This document shows, one piece after another, positions 1 through 7,400 of a stretch of DNA of 63,115 nucleotides. How positions within the stretch are numbered: the first letter of the stretch is position 1; each line of letters starts with the position of its first letter. Where the stretch lies: positions 1-63,115 of IMG/VR virus record IMGVR_UViG_3300036715_000947. One strand, written 5' to 3'. The notes under the pieces are model-generated. The model saw only the letters and a list, made by a program, of their open reading frames with translations, did no database searches and was not told where the DNA came from. The translations under genes and the position numbers were made by a program. This stretch comes from a virus.

Positions 1-295
1 AAGCCTCCCATGGGCCGGAGCATGGCCGGGAAGCCTCCCATGGGCCGGAGCGTGGCCGGGAAGCCTCCCATGGGCCGGAGCGTGGCCGGGAAGCCTCCCA
101 TGGGCCGGAGCGTGGCCGGGAAGCCTCCCATGGGCCGGAGCATGGCCGGGAAGCCTCCCATGGGCCGGAGCATGGCCGGGAAGCCTCCCATGGGCCGGAG
201 CATGGCCGGGAAGCCTCCCATGGGCCGGAGCGTGGCCGGGAAGCCTCCCATGGGCCGGAGCGTGGCCGGGAAGCCTCCCATGGGCCGGAGCGTGG
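1..295. repeat. Left-end 30-bp minisatellite array
   Basis: About 9.8 head-to-tail copies of a 30-bp unit that begins AAGCCTCCCATGGGCCGGAG and ends CATGGCCGGG or CGTGGCCGGG; copies differ mainly at that one C-A/G-T dinucleotide. The array starts exactly at base 1 in unit phase and decays at about 295. The same unit ends the window at 63115, also in phase, so the two ends join without breaking periodicity. It is open in frame (an apparent M-G-R-S-x-A-G-K-P-P repeat peptide), but that is a consequence of the 30-bp period, not a gene. Confidence 0.95.
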
Positions 296-326
296 GTAAT
301 TATTGCCTAACTAGCCATCTTGTACA

Positions 327-358
327 CACTACGGGCCGGGAATTCCCGGCCCGTAGTG
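327..358 (-). terminator. Perfect 32-nt palindrome, likely terminator of the late operon
   Basis: A perfect inverted repeat with stem CACTACGGGCCGGGAA and its complement, centred on GAATTC. It lies 16 nt beyond the stop of the last minus-strand gene and before the end array. There is no long U-run, so it may act as a factor-assisted or bidirectional terminator, or as an mRNA 3' stabiliser. The GGGCCGGGA core recurs in the hairpins at 621-649 and 1384-1402. Confidence 0.6.
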
Positions 359-373
359 CACGTGCTAGCTAGC

Positions 374-583
374 CTAGCGGTTGCGGAAGTACGCGTTGAG
401 ACCGAGTACCACCGGGTGGCCCTCGTACGTGGCGCCCGTTTCAATGTTGCCATGCGTCGAGGCAATGACGAGTGTTTTCCCGGTAGCGGACATGACCGGG
501 ACCGAGTTAATGGGCATATCGACGACGAGCCGCCCGTTCTTGATGGTGACGGAGATGGGAGCGGGAGCGGGAGTCTTGGCCAT
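374..583 (-). CDS. Small conserved phage protein
   Basis: A 69-residue protein starting MAKTPAPAP after a GAGG SD site. A short Ala/Pro-rich N-terminus is followed by a compact segment (ITIKNGRLVVDMPI, then SATGKTLVIASTHGN, ending LNAYFRN). This matches a family of very small proteins common in phages of environmental bacteria, with the signature 'GKTLV(I/V)ASTHGN'; I know of no assigned function. It is the last gene of the leftward arm and is flanked on both sides by strong hairpins, so it may be its own transcription unit. No membrane segment or cysteines are present. Confidence 0.75.
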   Translation of the reverse strand: MAKTPAPAPISVTIKNGRLVVDMPINSVPVMSATGKTLVIASTHGNIETGATYEGHPVVLGLNAYFRNR

Positions 584-620
584 GACGTAACCTCATGCGG
601 TAGGTGGGAACGTGGAAGAA

Positions 621-649
621 TAGCGGGCCGGGACATTCCCGGCCCGCTA
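621..649 (-). terminator. GC-rich hairpin after the Lys/Ala-rich gene
   Basis: Stem TAGCGGGCCGGGA, loop CAT, complementary arm to base 649: 13 bp, perfect. It starts a few bases beyond the stop of the 656-1345 gene on the minus strand. The U-run is poor, as in the neighbouring hairpins. The stem core GGGCCGGGA is shared with hairpins at 327-358 and 1384-1402. Confidence 0.6.
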
Positions 650-655
650 GGTGAG

Positions 656-1345
656 CTATCGGCGGGCCGTCTTCTTGGCCTTGGCCTTGGCTTCGGGGGC
701 CGTCTTCTTGGCCTTGGCCTTGGCTTCGGGGGCCGTCTTCTTGGCCTTGGCTTCGGGGGCCGTCTTCTTGGCCTTGGCTTCGGGGGCCGTCTTCTTGGCC
801 TTGGCTTCGGGGGCCGTCTTCTTGGCCTTGGCTTCGGGGGCCGTCTTCTTGGCCTTGGCCTTGGCTTCGGGGGCCGTCTTCTTGGCCTTGGCTTCGCCGG
901 GATTCATGGTGAAACCGAGGTTGCGGAGGGTGACGAAAAATTCCCGATAATTGCGGAGGCCTTCACGCGTGAGCATCCTTTCCGGCACCTCGTCATAAAG
1001 GTCCGTGAGGTCCATGATCTCGCCGCGCGCGGAAGCGAGTACTGAGTCAAGGTGGGTCCGGAGATACTTCATATCTTCGCGCGTCATGGGAACGGGCGCG
1101 GGCTTGGGGGCCTTGGCGGGCTTGGGGGCCTTGGCGGGCTTGGGGGCCTTGGCGGGCTTGGCCGTGGGCTTGGCCGTGGGCTTGGCCGTGAGCTTGGCCG
1201 TGGGCTTGGCGGGCTTGGCCGTGGGCTTGGCCGTGGCCTTGGCGGGCTTGGCCGTGGGCTTGGCCGTGGCCTTGGCGGGCTTGGCCGTGGGCCTCACGGG
1301 TGGCGCGACGGGCTTGCGGTTCGCGGGAGCGGTGATCGTACGCAT
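656..1345 (-). CDS. Lys/Ala/Pro-rich repeat protein, histone-H1-like tails around a small core
   Basis: A 229-residue protein; the start has a strong GGAGG site. Residues 1 to about 85 are TAKP/PAKA/PKPAKA repeats. Residues about 86-150 form the only normal-complexity part (MTREDMKYLRTHLDSV through NYREFFVTLRNLGF). Residues 150-229 are repeats of the nine-residue unit PEAKAKKTA, encoded by 27-bp DNA repeats with CTTGGCCTTGGCTTCGGGGG. The tails are strongly basic and resemble eukaryotic H1 C-termini and bacterial Hc1/AlgP-type tails, so non-specific DNA binding or condensation is inferred. The core is unrecognised. Repeat number is likely to vary between isolates. Confidence 0.7.
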   Translation of the reverse strand: MRTITAPANRKPVAPPVRPTAKPAKATAKPTAKPAKATAKPTAKPAKPTAKLTAKPTAKPTAKPAKAPKPAKAPKPAKAPKPAPVPMTREDMKYLRTHLDSVLASARGEIMDLTDLYDEVPERMLTREGLRNYREFFVTLRNLGFTMNPGEAKAKKTAPEAKAKAKKTAPEAKAKKTAPEAKAKKTAPEAKAKKTAPEAKAKKTAPEAKAKAKKTAPEAKAKAKKTARR

Positions 1346-1383
1346 GGGTAAACCTCCAATGCCCGAAGGATGCCGGGCGCATG

Positions 1384-1402
1384 GGGCCGGGAAGTCCGGC
1401 CC
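1384..1402 (-). terminator. Hairpin downstream of the 1412-1783 gene
   Basis: Stem GGGCCGG with a GAAGT loop and arm CCGGCCC; it sits just beyond the stop of the minus-strand gene. Shorter than the two hairpins to its left but with the same core sequence. Confidence 0.5.
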
Positions 1403-1411
1403 GGTGATGGA

Positions 1412-1783
1412 CTAGTGGACCGTGGCGCTATGGTGTACGCGTGGGACGTACGACATGCACGAATTCATGGGCCGCCCCGTTACGGCGGAGTGGAGATAGG
1501 CAAGGCGCGAAAATACGTGGTCCAATAGCTCGGACCACGGGGCACCGTACCGCGCGGGCCGCTCCTCGTCGGCGCGTTCCATGGCCTCACGGATCGCGAG
1601 TACCTCGTGCAATATGTCTTCGATGGATTCATCGGCACCGGGCAACTTGCGGGCTTCGTCGAGTGTGAATGCGAGGTCCGTCGCGTACGTGAGAACATGC
1701 GCGGGATCGCTATCTAGGGCCGAGTCTAAATCGGTCACGGTCGATACCGCAAGAGTTAATAGTGCCTCTAGTGTGTGCGCCAT
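1412..1783 (-). CDS. Hypothetical acidic, probably all-helical protein
   Basis: The start is set at ATG 1783 because GGGAGG lies seven to eight bases upstream; an in-frame ATG at 1807 lacks such a site. The 123-residue product starts MAHTLEALLTLAVSTV and is acidic and helix-rich through residue 85 (DLDSALDSDPAHVL, SIEDILHEVLAIREAMERADEE), ending in a His/Ser-rich tail. No family recognised. It stands alone between the 13-bp repeat region and two hairpins, with a possible promoter 110 nt upstream, so it may be expressed independently of the late operon. Confidence 0.65.
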   Translation of the reverse strand: MAHTLEALLTLAVSTVTDLDSALDSDPAHVLTYATDLAFTLDEARKLPGADESIEDILHEVLAIREAMERADEERPARYGAPWSELLDHVFSRLAYLHSAVTGRPMNSCMSYVPRVHHSATVH

Positions 1784-1893
1784 ATTCGCGCCTCCCATCG
1801 GGTCCATCCCGTGGGTAACAACATAGCCAATTTATACGCTAGCGCAAGGATTTTTTTAATGCGCTAATTAGTAACATAGCGGCATAGTATAGT

Positions 1894-1923
1894 ATAGTAT
1901 GGTGCGGTATGTCTCTATGTCAC
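1894..1923 (-). promoter_or_regulatory. Possible minus-strand promoter in AT-rich spacer
   Basis: On the minus strand GTGACA (1923-1918) and TACTAT (1899-1894) are 18 bp apart, five and four matches to the sigma70 boxes. The surrounding 1820-1950 stretch is the most AT-rich of the left arm and carries an AGTAT tandem. It would serve the 1412-1783 gene and the small genes after it. Confidence 0.35.
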
Positions 1924-1951
1924 TATATAGCTATCTAGCTAGAGTATAAAC

Positions 1952-2177
1952 CTACCGGCGAATCCTACCGGCGAATCCTACCGGCGCGATCAATGGAGCC
2001 CATCGGCGAATCCTACCGGCGAATCCTACCGGCGCGATCAATGGAGCCCATCGGCGAATCCTACCGGCGAATCCTACCGGCGAATCCTACCGGCGAATCC
2101 TACCGGCGAATCCTACCGGCGAATCCTACCGGCGAATCCTACCGGCGAATCCTACCGGCGAATCCTACCGGCGAATC
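1952..2177. repeat. Array of 13-bp direct repeats
   Basis: Fourteen copies of CTACCGGCGAATC, most exactly head-to-tail, interrupted twice by the same insert (CGCGATCAATGGAGCC followed by CATCGG). No convincing gene lies here; the in-frame peptide is repeat-driven. The stretch 1784-2241 otherwise holds only the possible promoter at 1894 and the terminator at 2182. Confidence 0.9.
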
Positions 2178-2181
2178 CATG

Positions 2182-2214
2182 AAAAATCCGGGCCAATACG
2201 TGGCCCGGATTTTT
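2182..2214 (-). terminator. Bidirectional intrinsic terminator after the lysis cassette
   Basis: Stem AAAAATCCGGGCCA, loop ATACG, perfect complementary arm ending in TTTTT: a 14-bp stem with A-tract and T-tract, a textbook rho-independent terminator in both directions. It lies 28 nt beyond the stop of the spanin-like gene and should end the main late transcript. Confidence 0.85.
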
Positions 2215-2241
2215 ACTTATGACTAACTAGTTATGCGGAGA

Positions 2242-2859
2242 TTATTTCAAAAGCAATTTCGTGACGACCCAAATCGTACCCACAGCGCCACCACCTTCTA
2301 GCCTGCCCTGCGTCCTGGCCTCCTTGACAGCACTCCTCCAGGCATCGGTCGCCGCCTGCTGTGCCAGTCTGGCCTTCTGCTCATGCTGGAACGCCTGGTA
2401 CATCTCCTGGTACTGGAGCGTCTTGTCAGAGAGCGCCACCTTGAGCGTGCCCACCTGTGAGGACAGATCCGCATTCGACACCTGTAGCGCCTCGATGACC
2501 TCTTTGTCTTTGGCGATCACGGCGTCGCGTGCGGCCACCTCATCGGCAGTGGCGGTGGAAGGCACGGGCTTAGCGGCGAGCTTGGCAAGTAACTCGTCAC
2601 GCTCACGAAGCAGGCGTGCGGCCTTGGCCTCAGAAGCCTTGGCCCTGTCCTCAGCAGCCTGTAGCTCCGCAACGTGATCGGGAATGGCCTGCGCTGCGGT
2701 GGCGTGGGAGTTGGCCGAGGCGTCCTCATTGTGCGATATGGTCTCCTGGCTTGACCCTTTGTGGGAATGATACGCGGCCATGCCCTTGACCACGCCCCAC
2801 CAGATCAGAAGACCCAGCACTGCCGCGCCGATGGCGTAGATAATCGTCTTACTGCCCAT
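2242..2859 (-). CDS. Rz-like inner-membrane spanin candidate
   Basis: A 205-residue protein with one N-terminal membrane segment (residues about 5-24, IIYAIGAAVLGLLIWWGVV) and a long periplasmic helical part: residues 60-180 are Ala/Glu/Lys/Gln-rich with heptad character (VAELQAAEDRAKASEAKAARL onward). This N-in topology plus coiled coil is typical of i-spanins such as Rz. No Rz1-like lipoprotein (lipobox plus Pro-rich) was seen nested in it. It overlaps the holin-like gene by about 11 nt and closes the lysis cassette just before a strong terminator. SD AGGAG precedes the ATG. Confidence 0.6.
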   Translation of the reverse strand: MGSKTIIYAIGAAVLGLLIWWGVVKGMAAYHSHKGSSQETISHNEDASANSHATAAQAIPDHVAELQAAEDRAKASEAKAARLLRERDELLAKLAAKPVPSTATADEVAARDAVIAKDKEVIEALQVSNADLSSQVGTLKVALSDKTLQYQEMYQAFQHEQKARLAQQAATDAWRSAVKEARTQGRLEGGGAVGTIWVVTKLLLK

Positions 2860-3100
2860 CTTTGTCTCCTGTCTTGTTGATGGGACCTAGCTCTTCCATC
2901 ACTTTTCCCGCTCCGAAGGCCCACTTGGCGAAGTCGAGGAATTTTTCTGTGCCCTGCTGGCAGTAGGCGGCTACGTCAGGTCGAAGCACACCGACAATCC
3001 ACATGGACACAGCTATGATGAGCGCGATGAGTGAGGCAATGCGCGTGAATGACCAGTTTCCGCGCTTGTCCTTTAGCCAGCCTTCCGGTTGAGTGTTCAT
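2849..3100 (-). CDS. Small membrane protein, holin candidate
   Basis: The start is ATG 3100, sharing ATGA with the stop of the upstream gene; an upstream in-frame ATG would lie inside that gene. The 83 residues start MNTQPEGWLKDKRGNWSFTR and have one clear membrane span (IASLIALIIAVSMWIVGVL). The pattern 'D-x-R-G-x-x-S-x-x-R' followed by a span is typical of small holin-like phage proteins. A second amphipathic stretch (FLDFAKWAFGAGKVMEE) may be membrane-associated. Its position between cell-wall enzymes and the spanin supports a holin role. Confidence 0.55.
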   Translation of the reverse strand: MNTQPEGWLKDKRGNWSFTRIASLIALIIAVSMWIVGVLRPDVAAYCQQGTEKFLDFAKWAFGAGKVMEELGPINKTGDKDGQ

Positions 3101-3537
3101 GCCGCATCCTTGATGGTGAGCCAAACTTCGTCATGGCTTTCCAGCGCCTTCTTGACCATGGCGAAAAGCTGTGGAAGCACGACAGAGCCACCGTGGATGC
3201 GCGTGTCAGAGTCAGTTACTTGGCCCACCCCGATGCAGCCCAGTGTATCTTCTGCTGTGTTAAGGCTGTGGATGCGAATGCCGGTAAACCCAGGAACATC
3301 GTTCACCAGCAGCATGTCCTTCTGGAACTTCGGACTGAAGGTTATGGTGATCTTGTAGCGGCCCGCCGGTATGGCAGTCTTCCCGTACACCTTCTTGCCT
3401 TCGTCTTCCGGTGTGGAGGGGTCGTCCACACGCACCTGGTCTTCGAGCGTGTAACAGAAGTGGGCGCCACTTTCCAGAAACAGGTCGCCTAGTGTGGTGT
3501 CGTCTTTGCTCGGCTTGCGTTGAAGTAAAAGTTCCAT
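3097..3537 (-). CDS. DUF5675-type protein, putative cell-wall enzyme
   Basis: A 146-residue protein after a perfect AGGAGG. The region YGKTAIPAGRYKITI, then VNDVPGFTGIRIHSLN and DTLGCIGVG (residues about 50-105) is the DUF5675 signature. The conserved His (IRIH) and Cys (GCI) recall the H...GC pattern of L,D-transpeptidases, so action on peptidoglycan is plausible but not shown. No signal peptide. It lies in the lysis cassette with a holin-like gene immediately downstream (ATGA overlap), consistent with an endolysin or auxiliary lytic role. Confidence 0.65.
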   Translation of the reverse strand: MELLLQRKPSKDDTTLGDLFLESGAHFCYTLEDQVRVDDPSTPEDEGKKVYGKTAIPAGRYKITITFSPKFQKDMLLVNDVPGFTGIRIHSLNTAEDTLGCIGVGQVTDSDTRIHGGSVVLPQLFAMVKKALESHDEVWLTIKDAA

Positions 3538-3574
3538 ATCAAACCTCCTGTGCGGCGCAGTGCCGCGACTTGCG

Positions 3575-4009
3575 TTATGATACCGCCGCGATCAAGGCAG
3601 CCTTGCCACCAAGTGCCTCTATCAATACCTGCGGCGTCCACCCTCGCGCCTCGTGGTCCAGGCCAAGGACCAGGGCCGCGAACTCGGCACACTCCCAGCC
3701 CGCATGGTCCCCAGGATCTCCTAGGCCCGCCAGGATCGCGTCCTTGGCGGAGTAGTGGTCCCCGAGGTGCTGGAGGACCATGGGCACGTCAACGGTTCGC
3801 CCGGTGTGGAAGACAGTGGGGGCGTCCTTCATGCGGTTGCGGAGGGCGTGGCAGGACACACCGCCGATGGCGCGGGCCTCAAGGACCAACGGCTCGCCAT
3901 CTACCACCCAGAGCACCCCGCAGTGGTCCCAGGCGCTACGGGTCCACCAGCGAATGACGGCGGCTACGGGGCCTCGCCCTCGGAACATGACTAGATCGCC
4001 GGTCTGCAT
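3575..4009 (-). CDS. Permuted papain-like (YiiX/NlpC-P60-type) hydrolase, endolysin candidate
   Basis: A 144-residue protein with a GDLVMFRG start and a His in SAWDHCGVLW (residue about 29), an acidic LEAR segment and a late Cys in GWECAEFAAL (residue about 107). A His before the Cys is the order of circularly permuted papain-fold enzymes (YiiX/LRAT/CHAP-like); the family includes amidases and peptidases acting on peptide cross-links. Located between tail and lysis genes, it could be the endolysin, or a virion-associated enzyme. No signal peptide or wall-binding domain is visible. Confidence 0.65.
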   Translation of the reverse strand: MQTGDLVMFRGRGPVAAVIRWWTRSAWDHCGVLWVVDGEPLVLEARAIGGVSCHALRNRMKDAPTVFHTGRTVDVPMVLQHLGDHYSAKDAILAGLGDPGDHAGWECAEFAALVLGLDHEARGWTPQVLIEALGGKAALIAAVS

Positions 4010-4471
4010 CTAGGCCCCCATGCTCACGGCCTTGTCCGTCGCCACGATCCAGGCCCGCTGGCTCTCCCAGGTGGTGTCGGGGATCATCCCGGCCTTGGCG
4101 AGGTTGGCGCGGTAGATCGCCGCGTAGTTCTCGGCGGGCACGATGAGGGCCTGGAGCCCAGTGGCCGCGATCCCAGCCGAGGCCCAGGCGGCGATGGCAT
4201 CGGCCTCGGCGCAGGTCGGGTTGGCCTTGATGTAGTCCACACTCGCGGACTTTCCGGCGAACCGCTCCTGCCGAAGAAGCTGGTCCACACTGGAGAACTC
4301 TCCGATAGAGTCAAGCCCCTGGAGAGACGCCACAACGGGCACCTTTGTGTTGTAGTTCTCCACCTGGAGCTTGGCGATGGAGGCGGCGCACTGATCCACC
4401 AGAGCCTTGGCCTGGATAAGTGCAGCCTCCTTTCCGTTGAGAAGGGCGAGGGTTTGAAGGGCGTCAGCCAT
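4010..4471 (-). CDS. Hypothetical protein following the tail-tip gene
   Basis: A 153-residue soluble protein, Ala-rich, with helices at the N-terminus (LALLNGKEAALIQAKALVDQCAAS). Strong GGAGGAG SD site; its stop touches the start of the next gene. Its place directly after the host-specificity gene suggests a tail-fibre accessory or assembly factor, but I recognise no family. It lacks catalytic motifs and membrane segments. Confidence 0.6.
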   Translation of the reverse strand: MADALQTLALLNGKEAALIQAKALVDQCAASIAKLQVENYNTKVPVVASLQGLDSIGEFSSVDQLLRQERFAGKSASVDYIKANPTCAEADAIAAWASAGIAATGLQALIVPAENYAAIYRANLAKAGMIPDTTWESQRAWIVATDKAVSMGA

Positions 4472-4486
4472 GGTAGGCTCCTCCAG

Positions 4487-7400
4487 CTATTGTGGCTTCA
4501 CATTGTGAGATACCACGCCAAGCGTGGTGTAAGTGTGGACGCGATTGACGGTGATCTTGACGACAGGCCCGTAAACGTCGGCCCGTGCGGACTCTACAAC
4601 TAGGCCGTTCGTCAGCACATCGCCGTGGACCAAGTGCTGTAGTTCTTGCCAGCGGCCATCGCCGAGTAGGAATCGGTGATTGGCAGCGAACCTGCCCGTG
4701 CGCCCGTTGGAAAGCACAAGCAGCCATCGGTGGTTTGTGCTCATGGATGCGTGTGTGACTTCCTCAACGCACACGCACCCTTCGGATTCGTCCCAGGCCA
4801 CAACACGGTCGCCAACGCGGACAACACCCGATGGCTTCTCGGTGCCGTCGGCCATGAGCAAAGGCACATCAGGAGCAGGACAGTTACCTCCACCACCCGT
4901 TCCGCCACCCGTTCCGCCACCCGATGCCCCCGTGATACCTGACGGCCAAGACGTGCCATTGTCCGTGAGCGCGGTGCCGACAGTCCACCCAGACGCGGAG
5001 TAGAAGCAATGGGTGTCGCTCGATCCCGCCGCGCCGTAGAGTGTGACCTTGCACGCCGGGACTCCTGACAGAATCGCCTCAGCGATAACCTGTGTGGCAT
5101 AGGACGCGTTCCCGGCATCTGAATCGCTCGTCGGGTTGTAGTAAATACGGTCCCCAAGCGGGCAGTAGTAGACGCCCCTTGCGGTCAGCGTGGCAGTTGT
5201 ACCAGCGGCGGACTGGCTGAACAACTCGATCTTGGCGTAGGAGAGCCCATCCAAATTATCCGTGTATGAATTTGGCGCCAGCTTGAGATCGATGCGCCCC
5301 ATGTAGGGGCTGGCTACCTGGTAGAGCCTTGGCGTAACGGTTAGCTGAGAAATGTTGGGGCGTCCGCCATTGGTGCCAGGGTCATTACTGCCCCGATAAA
5401 AGCACCGGAATGACGTTCCAGCCTGCCCGTTGTCGCCGATGGCGCTCATGGCACGGGCGGTCAGACCAGACAACTTATAGCCTGCGAGATTGACGCCGTA
5501 GCCTAGTTCCATTTGCGCGGTGAATGTTTCGCCGCCAAGTAAGGTTGAAGGAAAACCACCCGCGCTGATCCTGAAACCGATGGGCGCCGAGATGGCCGTG
5601 CCCGCATGGTATCCGTTCTCGTCCGAACCGCTCCGCATGTCCAGCGAGTAAAGCAACGGCACCCGCGCCACGAGTGCCTGGAGCGTGCCGTCCACAATCA
5701 TGGAGGCGTCGGCCATGCGGCGGGCGTATAGGTTGTCGAACCAGTACCACCCAGATGGCTGTGCATCGTTCACTTCGAGGTATATGACCATGAGCACCGC
5801 GCCCGCTGGCGCGGTGCCAATACATGAGGCTTTGGCATAAGAGGTTGAGCTAACTACAGTCGGCGAGCCCCAGCCAACTGTATTGTTTGCGGCGTCCCGG
5901 AAATAACAACCCATAGCCTGCATACCTGGGCCCTGAGACTTTGCCATGCACTCCATGTAATATTTGTCACCAGCAGCACAGGGGATGTGGGCCAAGTCTG
6001 TGCCGCTGTAAGTTCCGTTTGTGTGGTACACCGCGCGGGCGTAGTCCCCCGAGAAGGCGTTAGGCCCGGAGTGATCCAGCCACGCCGCTTCAAATGAGCC
6101 AGCAGGCCAGCCACCGGTAGGCGGAGTTTGATCGCTGGTCCCATTGGGGATCAGATTGTCGAGGTTCGTCACCGTCAATTGGCTAGAAATCAACTGCCCG
6201 AATAGCCCCGTTGCCGCCACCAGCACATCAGTCCACGCCGTGCCTGCCGCGTTGACCTGCACCGTGCGGGCGTCCGTGGTGATGGCGTAGTAGCCTGCGG
6301 GATAGCTCGCATTCGGCAGCGCGGGCTTCGACGCATAGGCCCACGCGACCTGATGCGGCTGTGAAGCGAGTTGCACGGCGTTTGCCTTGTTCGTGGCATC
6401 CGTCGCCGCCATGCTGATCGCGTTCTGCGCCGTGCCCACCGCGATGGCGTTCCGAAGATCGGCGGCGGCATTCTTCACGGCGGTCCACTTCGGGTTCCAC
6501 AGGGCCACGCGATTCCCGGTGCCGAGCGATGTGGTGCCGCTGAGTGAGTTCCAGGCCGTGGGGCTGGTGAGCGTGGAGAGGTAGGACATCAGCGCGGAAT
6601 AGGCCGTGTCATAGGTGGAGTGGCTCACGCTGTAGGCATTGGCCTTCGCCACGAGGTCCGCGTTCTCGCCCGTGATCGCGTTGTAGTCGAGGATGATCTG
6701 CGGCTTCTCGCCCGTGGTCAGGGTGTCGGGATCGTTGATCGTGTTGACGCCGGACTGTGCCGCATCCACGTCTGACTGTGACACGGTGCCAAACGCACCA
6801 ACGGATATCCAGTCAATGGCTACCGATGTTCCTAGATCATTGATGAAGTCGAATCGGAGGGCGAGAACATTCCCGCCGGTCATGTAGTCAGACCCGCCCA
6901 CAGTGAGTGTTCGCATGTCCGCGACGATGGTGGTCCAGACGCCTACGGTTGGGGCTGGAATCACTTTGCGGTAGCCAGAGTTCTCACCGTGACCGGCATT
7001 ACTTGGGTAGATGACACCTTCCCATGGGCCTGTAATGAGTTTGACCCGCATGGCGATTGCGTAGGATTTTGTTGGGTCCAGGTTCAGCCCAGTAAACCTT
7101 AGATTTTGGTCAGCAACCGTGTTGGTGATTGTCGTGGTCGTCCCATTGTCACTCGATGCGACGGTGCCTGGGAATGTGACACCGGCAGGAAGGCCACCGG
7201 AGAAATCTTTGAAGAGAATCGGCTTGATGGGTGAGCCAGCCAGATCGTTAGCCGCATCCGCAAGGGCCTTCGCCTTGGCATAGATCGCATTGAGAAGGGA
7301 CTGCCTGTTGGAATACACATCGGCGAACTTCTGCCGGAAGGTGGTTCCCACGATGGGCACGTCTGAGCCGGGGATGACGTTCCAGCCGGGTAGTGTTCCG

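Noticed and set aside
10-372. Open frame in the left minisatellite
   Set aside because: A 30-bp period is always open if one unit is; no SD site and no non-repeat protein sequence.
1005-1415. Gly/Leu-rich plus-strand frames opposite the Lys/Ala-rich gene
   Set aside because: Antisense shadow of 27-bp and 12-bp coding repeats.
1952-2177. CRISPR array
   Set aside because: The 13-bp units are head-to-tail with no unique spacers and no cas genes; the end minisatellite likewise has no spacers.
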